Assembly (NCBI GenBank): GCA_019313765.1 | Contig: JAFDAP010000075.1 | Span: forward strand, 1-7,254 | Reading direction: 5' to 3' | DNA: 7,254 bases | Source of the DNA: Deltaproteobacteria bacterium | GTDB taxonomy: Bacteria > Desulfobacterota > DSM-4660 > Desulfatiglandales > Desulfatiglandaceae | In this document: piece after piece, positions 1 through 6,416 of the stretch | Layout of the letters: every line of letters starts with the position of its first letter | How positions within the stretch are numbered: the stretch's first letter is position 1 | Program-made: the position numbers and the translations under genes | The notes under the pieces: model-generated | Database searches by the model: none | Told to the model about the DNA's origin: nothing | What the model saw: the letters and a program-made list of their open reading frames with translations, nothing else

Positions 1-1
1 A

Positions 2-124
2 ATCCTTCAAGGACCCTGGGAGGTTGTTTGGACAGGGGAACATCCTGACCGGGGTAAGGCTATGAAACTGGAAAAGAAAATCAAGAAAAGAGGCATTAGT
101 AGATTTCTGAAAGATGCTCAGTAG
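2..124 (+). CDS. GIY-YIG nuclease family protein, C-terminal fragment (5' end outside window)
   Basis: An open frame runs from the first bases of the window to a TAG stop and gives 40 residues. The segment WTGEHPDRGKAMKLEKKIKK followed by RGISRFL matches the end of small stand-alone GIY-YIG endonucleases, where a strand leading into EA(M/L)xxE is followed by a basic IKKRG helix. The glutamate in MKLEKK fits the conserved acidic residue of that region. The GIY and YIG motifs and the catalytic arginine would lie upstream and are not visible, so activity cannot be judged. Such small proteins are single-strand or structure-type DNA nucleases, often of unknown role. The ATG at 62 is internal to the domain and is not the start. 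The gene is followed at once by palindromes and a strong terminator, so it is the last gene of its transcript. The family call is fairly secure despite the short length. Confidence 0.72.
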   Translation: MLQGPWEVVWTGEHPDRGKAMKLEKKIKKRGISRFLKDAQ

Positions 125-130
125 GTAGAG

Positions 131-174
131 TCCCGCTGTAGCGGGATTAACCACCTTGCCCCGCCATGGCGGGG
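131..174. repeat. Two adjacent GC-rich palindromes (REP-like) after the GIY-YIG gene
   Basis: The first hairpin is TCCCGC-tgta-GCGGGA (131-146). Twelve bases later comes a perfect 16-base palindrome, CCCCGCCATGGCGGGG (159-174). A further GTCCGTCCCGGGG stretch (175-187) contains CCCGGG. Paired short palindromes of this kind are typical of dispersed extragenic repeats. They lie six bases past the nuclease stop and before the terminator, so they would be in its 3' untranslated RNA. The repeat nature is inferred from structure, because only one copy is in the window. Confidence 0.5.
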
Positions 175-200
175 GTCCGTCCCGGGGAGCCAGCAAAATC

Positions 201-236
201 AAAGGCTTAGAGAAACTGGCTCTCTAAGCCTTTTTT
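201..236 (+). terminator. Rho-independent terminator after the GIY-YIG gene
   Basis: A perfect 12-bp stem is formed by AAGGCTTAGAGA (202-213) and TCTCTAAGCCTT (221-232), with a 7-base loop. It can be extended by one A-T pair and runs into TTTTTT (231-236). Stem quality and the T tract make this the clearest regulatory signal in the window. It ends transcription coming from the left. Confidence 0.9.
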
Positions 237-1039
237 AATACCCAACAGTATACCCAACACCTAACACCAAAAACGGTAAAATCCAGCCTCTTGATCGTCC
301 CCGGTCAGTTGCCGTAATATTCCACAGAAAAGGGACCTCGTTCTTCGCCGCATCCGGCTATCCCGATCAGTTTACCCCTGTGAACCTGAACTCCTCTTCT
401 CTTAAAACTTACACCCCTCATCCGGGTCTTTCTGGGGCCACAATTTCTTTTCCCCTCCCTTGCCATGCTTCGGGAACCATGTACAGGTGAAATTTTGGAT
501 GAAGGTTCATCCCGTCTGAACCCTGCCTAAACCGAAAGGTCTTGATTTCCGCAAAAAATCTATGTATTTTTGCTCAGTTGCTTCCATTTTTTCAGAAATT
601 AAGCAATCACCACGAAAAGAGTTGCCAGGATGAGTATGAGAGCAGGAGAGTGGTAAAGGGATAACCGAGGTGCTAATAGCCCTGATTCGGCTGTTGTTGG
701 GTAGGTTTCGAGGTCTGCAGGTGGGTTATTCGTGGGACCCATAGGTAGGCATGGGTTTAGGTTAAAATGGCGATTTAGGGGCGTGAGGACCTGGCCTGGG
801 GTCCATATTCATCTCCGCCCATTTTCAACAATTGGCCTGGCAGTGTTGCATAATTCTGGCGGATGTGCGATGCTACCTTTATAAAAGAAACCATGAATCG
901 ACGACCCCCTAACCAAATTCAAGAGTTCGATCAAATGAGAATCAGTCAAGACTAACGTTTTGTCTCTAAAAGCCCGGGAAATAAGCGTGGTAACCCAAAC
1001 GCGAATGACCAGTTGATTATGTGAAACCGGGTAAAACAT
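237..1039. other. Gene-poor region between the terminator and the sensor kinase
   Basis: About 800 bases carry no convincing gene. On the minus strand a frame is open from 526 to a TGA at 305-307. Its internal ATG at 466 gives a very basic 53-residue product ending GPFSVEYYGN. It has no ribosome site and I do not recognise it; it may be a relic. A 76-codon minus-strand frame at 809-1039 also has no ribosome site and overlaps the kinase leader, so I do not call it. The bases 839-856 (GGCAGTGTTGCATAATTC) resemble one end of an insertion sequence. A small hairpin lies at 787-804 (GGACC/GGTCC). I found no clear promoter for the kinase here. Confidence 0.4.
239..259. repeat. Short direct repeat TACCCAACA x2
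   Basis: TACCCAACA occurs at 239-247 and 251-259 and is followed by the related CCTAACACC. Read on the minus strand this is a GTGTTAGG/TGTTGGGTA simple-sequence tract. It is similar in character to the GGTTCAA tract near 6630. No function is evident. Confidence 0.45.
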
Positions 1040-1044
1040 GGGAG
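1040..1044 (+). promoter_or_regulatory. Ribosome binding site that sets the sensor-kinase start
   Basis: GGGAG lies six bases before the ATG at 1051. The longer reading starts at GTG 1021 and has no purine-rich site upstream (TGACCAGTTGATTAT). The shorter ATG start is therefore preferred. Confidence 0.65.
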
Positions 1045-1050
1045 TACCGT

Positions 1051-3288
1051 ATGGAAGTCATAAGCCGGTCTCAAGACCGTCTGTCTCCTGAATACTCCGA
1101 GATGCTCTTCAAAAGGCATCTTCAGGGCGCTCTTGTTCGATCAGGGGCAAGCCTGATTATGGGGCTGTTTGCCATCATTGCTTTCTATATAGCGAGCATT
1201 AAGTCCCACCACTTAGCTGGTGTGGGTTTCTCGATTTTGTTCCTGATCCTCATTAATCCCCCTACACTCTGGATTCTCAAAAAAATCAAATCCAAACTTG
1301 TGTATAGATACTTCTCGCTGTTAATCAATCTCGTGGAGATCATTGGGTATACGGGTATTATTTATTTCCTCGGAGGCATCGAAGCAACCTATCTTACCCC
1401 CATATACGCCGCCCTCATTACATATGTGGGAACGGTCTCTCCGAGAAGTTTCCCATTCATCGTAGCGGCCCTATGTGCACTCGCTTTTTCCTCAATGGTG
1501 ACTCTGGAGTATCTCGGCTATCTGCCTCACCAAAGTGTGGTATTCGATTTTCGTACTCCACTTGCGACCCAGATGATCTATGTCTCAGTTGTCATGGGCC
1601 TACTTTTTGTCACCGCATATATTTCTGCTTATACAGCAAGTACCCTTAAGAGAACAAGGAACAAGCTGCATAGGAAGAATATTGAGCTTCAAGCCGCCGT
1701 GAGGACGATGAGTCGAGAGATCACGGAGCGCAAGCGGGCGGAAGAGGCGCTGCGGGAGAGCGAAGCGAAGTACAGGAGAGTCTCGGATAACTCGCCGGCC
1801 GTTCTCTACCAGTTCATGATGACCCCAGATGGAGCGTTTTCTTTTCCGTACGTGAGTGATGTGGTAGTGGCCATCATGGGCATCCCCCCTGAAGACGTCA
1901 TGAAGGATGCATCAAAACTTCTCGGTATGGTGCATCCTGAGGACCAGGAAATGTTTCGAGAAGGCCTCATGAAATCCGCCGAATCTCTCGAACCCTTCCC
2001 CCTAACATTCCGGTGCATGAAAGACGGGGAAGTGATATGGATTGAGGCGCGTGGGACGCCAACGCCCCTGACGGACGGAGGCATGCTCTGGGACGGGTTC
2101 CTTCTTGACATTACCGAACGTAAGCAAATGGAAGAAGAATTCCTGAAAGCCAAAAAACTTGAATCCCTTGGTGTGCTTGCCGGCGGCATCGCCCATGATT
2201 TCAACAATCTTATGACCTCGGTTGTGGGTAATATCTCTCTTGCTAAAATGAAGCTGAAACCAGGGAGTGAGGCCTTTAAAAACTTAGTCGAAGCAGAAAA
2301 GGCATCCATCCGGACAAAGGAGTTGACTGCCCGATTGATTACGTTTTCTAAAGGCGGAGGGCCGATTAAGGAAACCGTTTCTATCGGTGAGCTGGTAAAG
2401 GATTTTGTGGGTTCTTCGTTGAAGGACTCTGATATAAGTTGCAGGTTTTCCATTCCTGACGATATTTCACCTGTAGAAGTTGATGAAGAGCAGATGAAAC
2501 AGGCCATCCATAATATTGTAACCAACGCACAGGAGGCCATGGCTGGGCAAGGAACGATCAATGTCTCCTGTGAAAATGCTGATATAGGGGAGAAAGACAC
2601 TCTGACATTAAAAGATGGCAAGTATGTCAAGATTTCCATAGAAGATCAGGGACCCGGTATACCTGACGAAGACCTTATAAGGATATTTGACCCCTATTTT
2701 TCGACCAAAGAGATGGGTACTCAAAAAGGTATGGGGTTGGGGCTTGCGGTATCTGATTCAATTGTAAAGAAACATGATGGGCTAATCACTGTGAAATCTG
2801 AATTGAGGACTGGGACAACTTTTTCTATCTACCTCCCCGCATCTGAAAAAGAGATTGTCGAGGTAGCCCCCGTAAAGAAACCCATACCTGAAAAACCTGT
2901 AACCCACGGAGAAAAAATCCTGGTGATGGACGATGAGGAAGTGGTGAGGAATGTCTCTAATTCGTTGCTCACTTACCTCGGATATAAGGTGGAGGTTGCT
3001 GTAGAAGGTGTTGAAGCAATTGAAATGTACGGAAAGGCAATGGAATCAGGTAAGCCCTATGATTTAGTTATCTTGGATTTAACCAATAAAGTCGGCATGG
3101 GAGGGGTTGAAACTATCAAGAGGCTGTTAGAGATCGATCCCGACGTTAGGGCAATCGTTGCTACCGGTTACTCCAACGATCCTATCATGAGTAACTTCCG
3201 GGAACACGGCTTCCGTGGCGCCCTTCCCAAGCCCTTCACCTTAGATCAACTGAAGACGGCATTGTATGATGCTATTGCAGGAGAATAA
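1051..3288 (+). CDS. Membrane-bound hybrid sensor histidine kinase (6 TM - PAS - HisKA - HATPase - receiver)
   Basis: This 745-residue protein would sense a signal at or in the inner membrane, autophosphorylate on histidine and pass phosphate to its own receiver domain. Six hydrophobic helices lie at about residues 33-50, 55-76, 89-110, 113-130, 134-155 and 175-196. A charged coiled-coil linker covers 197-240. A PAS domain spans about 241-360 and ends in the usual DITERK. The H-box GGIAHDFNN carries the phosphoacceptor His382. ATP-binding boxes are N (N492 in HNIVTNAQEAM), G1 (D532-G536, DQGPG), F (IFDPYFST) and G2 (G560-L565, GMGLGL). The receiver has D627/D628, phosphoacceptor D676, T705 and K727. 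The receiver loop lacks the usual proline four residues after D676 (K680 instead). No response regulator or output domain is nearby, so it is an orphan whose target is unknown. The signal bound by the membrane part cannot be read from sequence. A GTG start at 1021 is possible but less likely. Confidence 0.95.
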   Translation: MEVISRSQDRLSPEYSEMLFKRHLQGALVRSGASLIMGLFAIIAFYIASIKSHHLAGVGFSILFLILINPPTLWILKKIKSKLVYRYFSLLINLVEIIGYTGIIYFLGGIEATYLTPIYAALITYVGTVSPRSFPFIVAALCALAFSSMVTLEYLGYLPHQSVVFDFRTPLATQMIYVSVVMGLLFVTAYISAYTASTLKRTRNKLHRKNIELQAAVRTMSREITERKRAEEALRESEAKYRRVSDNSPAVLYQFMMTPDGAFSFPYVSDVVVAIMGIPPEDVMKDASKLLGMVHPEDQEMFREGLMKSAESLEPFPLTFRCMKDGEVIWIEARGTPTPLTDGGMLWDGFLLDITERKQMEEEFLKAKKLESLGVLAGGIAHDFNNLMTSVVGNISLAKMKLKPGSEAFKNLVEAEKASIRTKELTARLITFSKGGGPIKETVSIGELVKDFVGSSLKDSDISCRFSIPDDISPVEVDEEQMKQAIHNIVTNAQEAMAGQGTINVSCENADIGEKDTLTLKDGKYVKISIEDQGPGIPDEDLIRIFDPYFSTKEMGTQKGMGLGLAVSDSIVKKHDGLITVKSELRTGTTFSIYLPASEKEIVEVAPVKKPIPEKPVTHGEKILVMDDEEVVRNVSNSLLTYLGYKVEVAVEGVEAIEMYGKAMESGKPYDLVILDLTNKVGMGGVETIKRLLEIDPDVRAIVATGYSNDPIMSNFREHGFRGALPKPFTLDQLKTALYDAIAGE

Positions 3289-3319
3289 TCAAAGTAAAAA
3301 AGGGGTCACATCTTTGATT
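3287..3319. repeat. Hairpin overlapping the kinase stop codon and the transposable-unit end
   Basis: AATCAAAG (3287-3294) and CTTTGATT (3312-3319) form a perfect 8-bp stem around a 17-base loop holding AAAAAAGGGGTCACAT. The left arm begins inside the kinase TAA stop. It could be a structured transposon end, as HUH transposases bind hairpins, or a weak 3' stabiliser for the kinase mRNA. No T tract follows, so it is not a normal terminator. Confidence 0.4.
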
Positions 3320-4337
3320 GAGCTTTCTTTATAGTGAATCTACTATTTGCCCATAACGCTTTTTGAACTTATTGCTTCTCAACCTTCTTTTCACCCTGCT
3401 GATTGCATTGCTCACGGAACTGCAATTATTTAAATTAAATTCCTCACCTATCTTTTCTAAACGCTCACTACGAATATATCTTAAAAGATAGATGGCAAGA
3501 TCACGCGCCTCGTTCTCCACACCCCTCCTGGACTTTTGTAGCTCTGCCTCCTCAATCTTATAATATCTACACACCGCTCTTTTTATATCAACTACTTCCG
3601 GACATAGCTTCTTTGATTCGGGAATCTCCTTTTCCTTCTTATTTTTAGGAAACCTGTCTTTTACCCACTTGATAAATTTTTCACTGCCTAATATAGACGG
3701 CATATTCTTTTTCGAGTAATAATGTATAAGCTCTTCGGGCTCTTCTTTAGAAACAAATCTCTTATAGGCTGTAATCTGTAATTTCTTATCCTTGGAAAAC
3801 ATATCCAGTATATAATTCTTATGCAACCATTCCCATTTCTTGGCTTTTGATATATAGCCTTTATGGCTGCTCCAAGAATAATCTTTCAATTTGTCAGTTA
3901 TACCGGTCCTTAATGGGTTCCTGTGTATATATCTGACAAGCTCCAATAAATACGAGTCTCCATCAACAAGAATGGCTTTGTACCTTCCCCTGAATAATGT
4001 ACCGTCACACCCGCTTCTTGCATTATATCTCTGCGTGTAAACCCCATTTATATGTCTCATACACCTGGATAAATTCGCATCATGGGTTTGAATTAGAAGG
4101 TGATAATGGTTGGCCATCAGGCAATAAGCCGCAACCCGCATGTTGAACATTTCAGATGCATCCATGAGAAGCTCAATAAAGCTTAAATAATCCTCCCTGG
4201 CGGGAAAGGCCTCCTGCCCAAGCCTGGCACGGTTCATAACATGATACCATGCATCTGGGAATTCTATCCTAAGTGGTCTGGACATGATTTGTAAATCTAA
4301 CAGTTCACTACAGGTAAGTCAATCAAAGACCCTTTTA
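3296..4337. mobile_element. Y1-transposase unit with imperfect terminal inverted repeats
   Basis: The unit contains only the transposase gene. Its left flank has AGGGGTCACATCTTTGATTGA (3301-3321). The right flank has TCAATCAAAGACCCTTTTA (4319-4337). Read as inverted repeats they share TCAATCAAAGA, then the left copy has five extra bases (TGTGA) before CCC(C)TTTT. The boundaries are approximate. HUH elements need not have inverted repeats or make target duplications, so the ends are inferred from symmetry about the gene. The unit lies between two convergent genes, a neutral landing place, and touches the kinase stop. Confidence 0.5.
3329..4285 (-). CDS. REP-associated tyrosine transposase-like protein (Y1_Tnp, HUH) with DnaA-like C-terminal helix-turn-helix
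   Basis: This 318-residue protein belongs to the Y1/HUH single-strand transposases related to IS200/IS605 TnpA and RAYTs. The N-terminus RPLRIEFPDAWYHVMNRA is the family signature. The metal-binding HUH is H60-Y61-H62 in CLMANHYHLL. The likely nucleophile is Y119 in LVRYIHRNPLRTG, and LFRGRYKAILV (97-107) is the usual central motif. Catalytic residues are intact. About residues 145-240 are a lysine-rich linker. Residues from about 255 to 305 (ARDLAIYLLRYIRSERLEKI, then a second helix with SSVSNAISRVKRRL) resemble the DnaA domain IV type DNA-binding helix-turn-helix seen at the end of longer family members. It would cut and rejoin single-stranded hairpin DNA. The ATG at 4285 has no clear ribosome site, consistent with low transposase expression. 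Flanking inverted repeats suggest a self-mobilising unit. The family call is strong; whether it also mobilises separate REP hairpins is unknown. Confidence 0.93.
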   Translation of the reverse strand: MSRPLRIEFPDAWYHVMNRARLGQEAFPAREDYLSFIELLMDASEMFNMRVAAYCLMANHYHLLIQTHDANLSRCMRHINGVYTQRYNARSGCDGTLFRGRYKAILVDGDSYLLELVRYIHRNPLRTGITDKLKDYSWSSHKGYISKAKKWEWLHKNYILDMFSKDKKLQITAYKRFVSKEEPEELIHYYSKKNMPSILGSEKFIKWVKDRFPKNKKEKEIPESKKLCPEVVDIKRAVCRYYKIEEAELQKSRRGVENEARDLAIYLLRYIRSERLEKIGEEFNLNNCSSVSNAISRVKRRLRSNKFKKRYGQIVDSL

Positions 4338-4410
4338 CGGCGGGATTAAAACGGGATGAGGGACATCCTACAGGATTATTATATCGAGCAATTTCGGCTA
4401 AAAGGAGGTC
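4286..4410. other. Gap between flavoprotein stop and transposase start
   Basis: It holds the right inverted repeat of the transposase unit (4319-4337). Just beyond is GCGGGATTAA (4340-4349), a 10-base string also found in the palindrome region at 141-150. A small hairpin ATCC-TACA-GGAT follows near 4365-4376. No good intrinsic terminator for the flavoprotein gene is visible. Confidence 0.4.
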
Positions 4411-5880
4411 TCAAGCGCTCTCGGGCTCCAGCCTGTTTTGCAATGAATATCGCTGAAAAAACTCTATAAGCTCTTGTTTGAGCAGGTCCGCCTTTTCAAG
4501 CGCGTTGCGGTATTCATCCTTTAAGGGAGTAATCTTATCCATATTCTTCAAAAGCTCTTCGCGAAATGCACCCCTCTTTTCTATGCCCCTTTCATATTCA
4601 TCCCTGAGTGAATTTAGACCCTCTTTCAATGCAATAAGGTACTCCTCTTTAAAGGAGACGAGCCTTTCAAGGGACTTTTCATATTCACCGCGAAGGCTGC
4701 AGATGCTTTTCTCTCTGGCGCAGAGGTATTGCTCCTTGAGTTCCTTAAGCAGTTCCTTTACCGATATTATCTTATCGACCCTGTAGGCATTGCTTCCGGC
4801 AAAAACAAAACCTTTATCCAGGACCCCCTTCCTGGCATTATCCAGCGCCAGGGAGATACAGTAGGGGGCGGTCTTTATGTCACAGCTCTTAAGGCACTGC
4901 CAGGCACACTTGTGGGACTGTTTTTTACCGGACGCAACGTCCTTCAGAAAACTGTTTCCTATGGCCCTGCCGAGCATGCCGACAGGACTCTTGATGATTT
5001 CTATGTCATCCTTTCTGCATGAGATATAGGCCTCCTTGAATCTGATATCCGCGTCACATTCATGGGTTGCCACAAACCTTGTCCCCAACTGAACGGCCCT
5101 TGCACCAAGCTTAAAGACGTTGTATATGTCAGCACCTGTATAAATGCCTCCCGCGGCGATTACAGGAATGGTCCTGCGCCATTCATCCTCGTATCTCTTT
5201 ATCTTGGCAACTACCTCGGGCAGGATATTTTCAAGGGCGAAATCGGCATCATCGATCTGATCCTCTTTAAATCCCAGGTGACCGCCTGCCTTCGGCCCCT
5301 CCACAACGACTGCGTCGGGGATATCTGCGTATTTTTTCACCCAAGACCTGAAGATAAGGCCTGCCGCCCTTGCAGAACTCACGATAGGGACCACCTTGAC
5401 CCCCGCCGATCTGAGACCTTCAACAGGAATCCCCTTTATCGGGAGCCCTGCCCCGAGGAATACCAGATCCACCTTTTCTTCGATCGCGACCCTTAAAAGG
5501 GAATGGAAATCATTGACAGCCACCATGATGTTGACACCGATAATGCCGGAGGTCTTTTCTCTCGTCTTTCTTATCTCCCTTCTAAGGGAGATGGCATTGG
5601 CGTCCCTGTTTTGCGCGTAATAATCAGGGTCAAGCATGCCTATAGAATTTGCGGCGATAATACCTATACCACCTGCATTCGCGACCGCTGAGGCCAAGCC
5701 TGAAAGGGATATTCCAACCCCCATTCCACCCTGCACGACCGGTAGCCTTGCGACGGCGTCACCGATCCTCAATTTGGGCATCGTGGACCATCCAATTTTA
5801 GGGATATCGAACCTGGGCCATTCTATATTATTGAGGTATATTTTGGGGAGTTGAAACCACGGGTACTTAATAAAATCCAC
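4411..5880 (-). CDS. Nitronate monooxygenase / 2-nitropropane dioxygenase family FMN flavoprotein with cysteine cluster and repeat tail
   Basis: The 489-residue protein has the TIM-barrel fold of NMO/NPD flavin oxidoreductases, a family that includes nitronate monooxygenases and FabK-type enoyl-ACP reductases. Visible marks are PVVQGGMGVGISLSGLASAV (47-66) at the FMN site, VVVEGPKAGGHLG (191-203) with His201 at the position of the NMO catalytic base, IPVIAAGGIYTGADI (238-252), and GARAVQLGTRF (259-269) for FMN phosphate. SPVGMLGRAIGN (298-309) precedes C325-x3-C329-x3-C333-x7-C341, a possible metal or Fe-S site. The barrel ends near residue 375. Residues 381-478 are a tandem helical repeat array not needed by the family. 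The first 33 residues are an extension with two similar stretches, FQLPKI and FDIPKI. The start is GTG at 5880, ten bases after AAAGGAG (5891-5897 on the plus strand); an internal ATG (M34, 5781-5779) is the alternative but has less support. The true substrate cannot be assigned; nitronate oxidation is the family default. Confidence 0.9.
   Translation of the reverse strand: MDFIKYPWFQLPKIYLNNIEWPRFDIPKIGWSTMPKLRIGDAVARLPVVQGGMGVGISLSGLASAVANAGGIGIIAANSIGMLDPDYYAQNRDANAISLRREIRKTREKTSGIIGVNIMVAVNDFHSLLRVAIEEKVDLVFLGAGLPIKGIPVEGLRSAGVKVVPIVSSARAAGLIFRSWVKKYADIPDAVVVEGPKAGGHLGFKEDQIDDADFALENILPEVVAKIKRYEDEWRRTIPVIAAGGIYTGADIYNVFKLGARAVQLGTRFVATHECDADIRFKEAYISCRKDDIEIIKSPVGMLGRAIGNSFLKDVASGKKQSHKCAWQCLKSCDIKTAPYCISLALDNARKGVLDKGFVFAGSNAYRVDKIISVKELLKELKEQYLCAREKSICSLRGEYEKSLERLVSFKEEYLIALKEGLNSLRDEYERGIEKRGAFREELLKNMDKITPLKDEYRNALEKADLLKQELIEFFQRYSLQNRLEPESA
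4447..4740 (-). repeat. Seven tandem ~14-codon repeats at the 3' end of the flavoprotein gene
   Basis: Residues 381-478 divide into units of 13-15 residues with the pattern (S/x)-(L/F)-(K/R)-(D/E)-E-Y-x-x-(A/S/G)-(L/I)-(E/K)-(K/E/R). Examples are SLRGEYEKSLERLV, SFKEEYLIALKEGLN, SLRDEYERGIEKRGA and PLKDEYRNALEKAD. Weaker units are LKEQYLCAREKSIC, FREELLKNMDKIT and LLKQELIEFFQRY. The array is strongly charged and predicted helical, so probably a coiled coil or long helix used for oligomerisation or partner binding. An 11-residue tail (SLQNRLEPESA) follows. Confidence 0.75.
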
Positions 5881-5890
5881 TGAGATGATT

Positions 5891-5897
5891 CTCCTTT
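5891..5897 (-). promoter_or_regulatory. Ribosome binding site for the flavoprotein gene
   Basis: On the minus strand AAAGGAG stands ten bases before the GTG at 5880. This is a little long, but it is the only purine-rich site near the N-terminus. An in-frame TAA a few codons upstream of the GTG excludes a longer start. Confidence 0.6.
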
Positions 5898-5940
5898 ATT
5901 GAAAATTCAGACAGAGATCGGTGCTTTCTGAGGCCAAACG

Positions 5941-5969
5941 AACCTAAGACAAGCAGGCCTCTATGTCAA
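5941..5969 (-). promoter_or_regulatory. Putative sigma70-type promoter for the flavoprotein gene
   Basis: On the minus strand a perfect TTGACA (-35, 5969-5964) is followed after 17 bases by TAGGTT (-10, 5946-5941; three of six matches to TATAAT). Transcription would start near 5934 and give a leader of about 55 bases before the GTG. The -10 is weak, so this is moderate evidence only. Confidence 0.45.
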
Positions 5970-6416
5970 GGAATTACAAAGAAATGGAGGAATCCGTATC
6001 CCAGTTCAGAGATTATGGAAAAAGGTTTGTAATGAGAACGTGGTCAGCCCTTGACATAGGGCAGATTCCCCATACCCTTTCTTGGCCTTCCTCTCATAAA
6101 ACAAACATTGTCTATTTTGGGCTTCGCTTGCGCTTGGGGACCAAGCTATCCTATTGCGATTTATAGGTTATCTCTCCAAAAATAGGTGTTTTCAAGGCTT
6201 AAAACACCATTTTCAGGGTCAAAAACCTCCTTAAGGGGCAACTGGTTCTCTAAGTTTATAGTCTCCATTATTCCTAAATACTTTGCGCCCTTTTGCTCTT
6301 ATACCAGGCCTTTCCTTTTGGCGCGACGGCATTTATAAAGTTTTTTCAATTTAGAATTGCGGATTTGTGATGAAGGTTTTTGCTCCCAACAGGACAAAAA
6401 GCGTCCTGTCAGGAGA
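5970..6416. other. Intergenic stretch, no supported gene
   Basis: A 67-codon plus-strand frame from ATG 5963 to 6166 (product beginning MSRNYKEMEESVSQF) is open. However, it lacks a good ribosome site, matches no family I know, ends in low-complexity sequence and starts inside the flavoprotein promoter. It could be a relic. The remainder holds hairpins at 6185-6208 and around 6391-6414 (AGGAC/GTCCT and TCCTG-T-CAGGA). Confidence 0.35.
6185..6213. terminator. AT-rich stem-loop, possible weak bidirectional terminator
   Basis: GGTGTTTT (6185-6192) pairs perfectly with AAAACACC (6201-6208) around an 8-base loop. T-rich sequence follows on both strands: ATTTTC on plus, TATTTTTGG on minus. The stem has few G-C pairs, and no clear gene ends here, so the role is uncertain. 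Confidence 0.35.

Noticed and set aside
809..1039. 76-codon minus-strand frame upstream of the kinase
   Set aside because: It has no ribosome site, no recognisable family, and its start overlaps the kinase leader.
1806..2639. Long minus-strand frame of 277 codons
   Set aside because: It lies wholly inside the sensor kinase, whose plus frame carries all kinase motifs; it is an antisense shadow.
4401..4408. Strong AAAGGAGG ribosome-site string on the plus strand
   Set aside because: No start codon follows with an open frame of any quality, and it sits just beyond the stop of a minus-strand gene; it is coincidence.
5963..6166. 67-codon plus-strand frame
   Set aside because: It has no good ribosome site, and its first codons coincide with the minus-strand TTGACA box of the flavoprotein promoter. 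I kept it only as a note within the intergenic entry.
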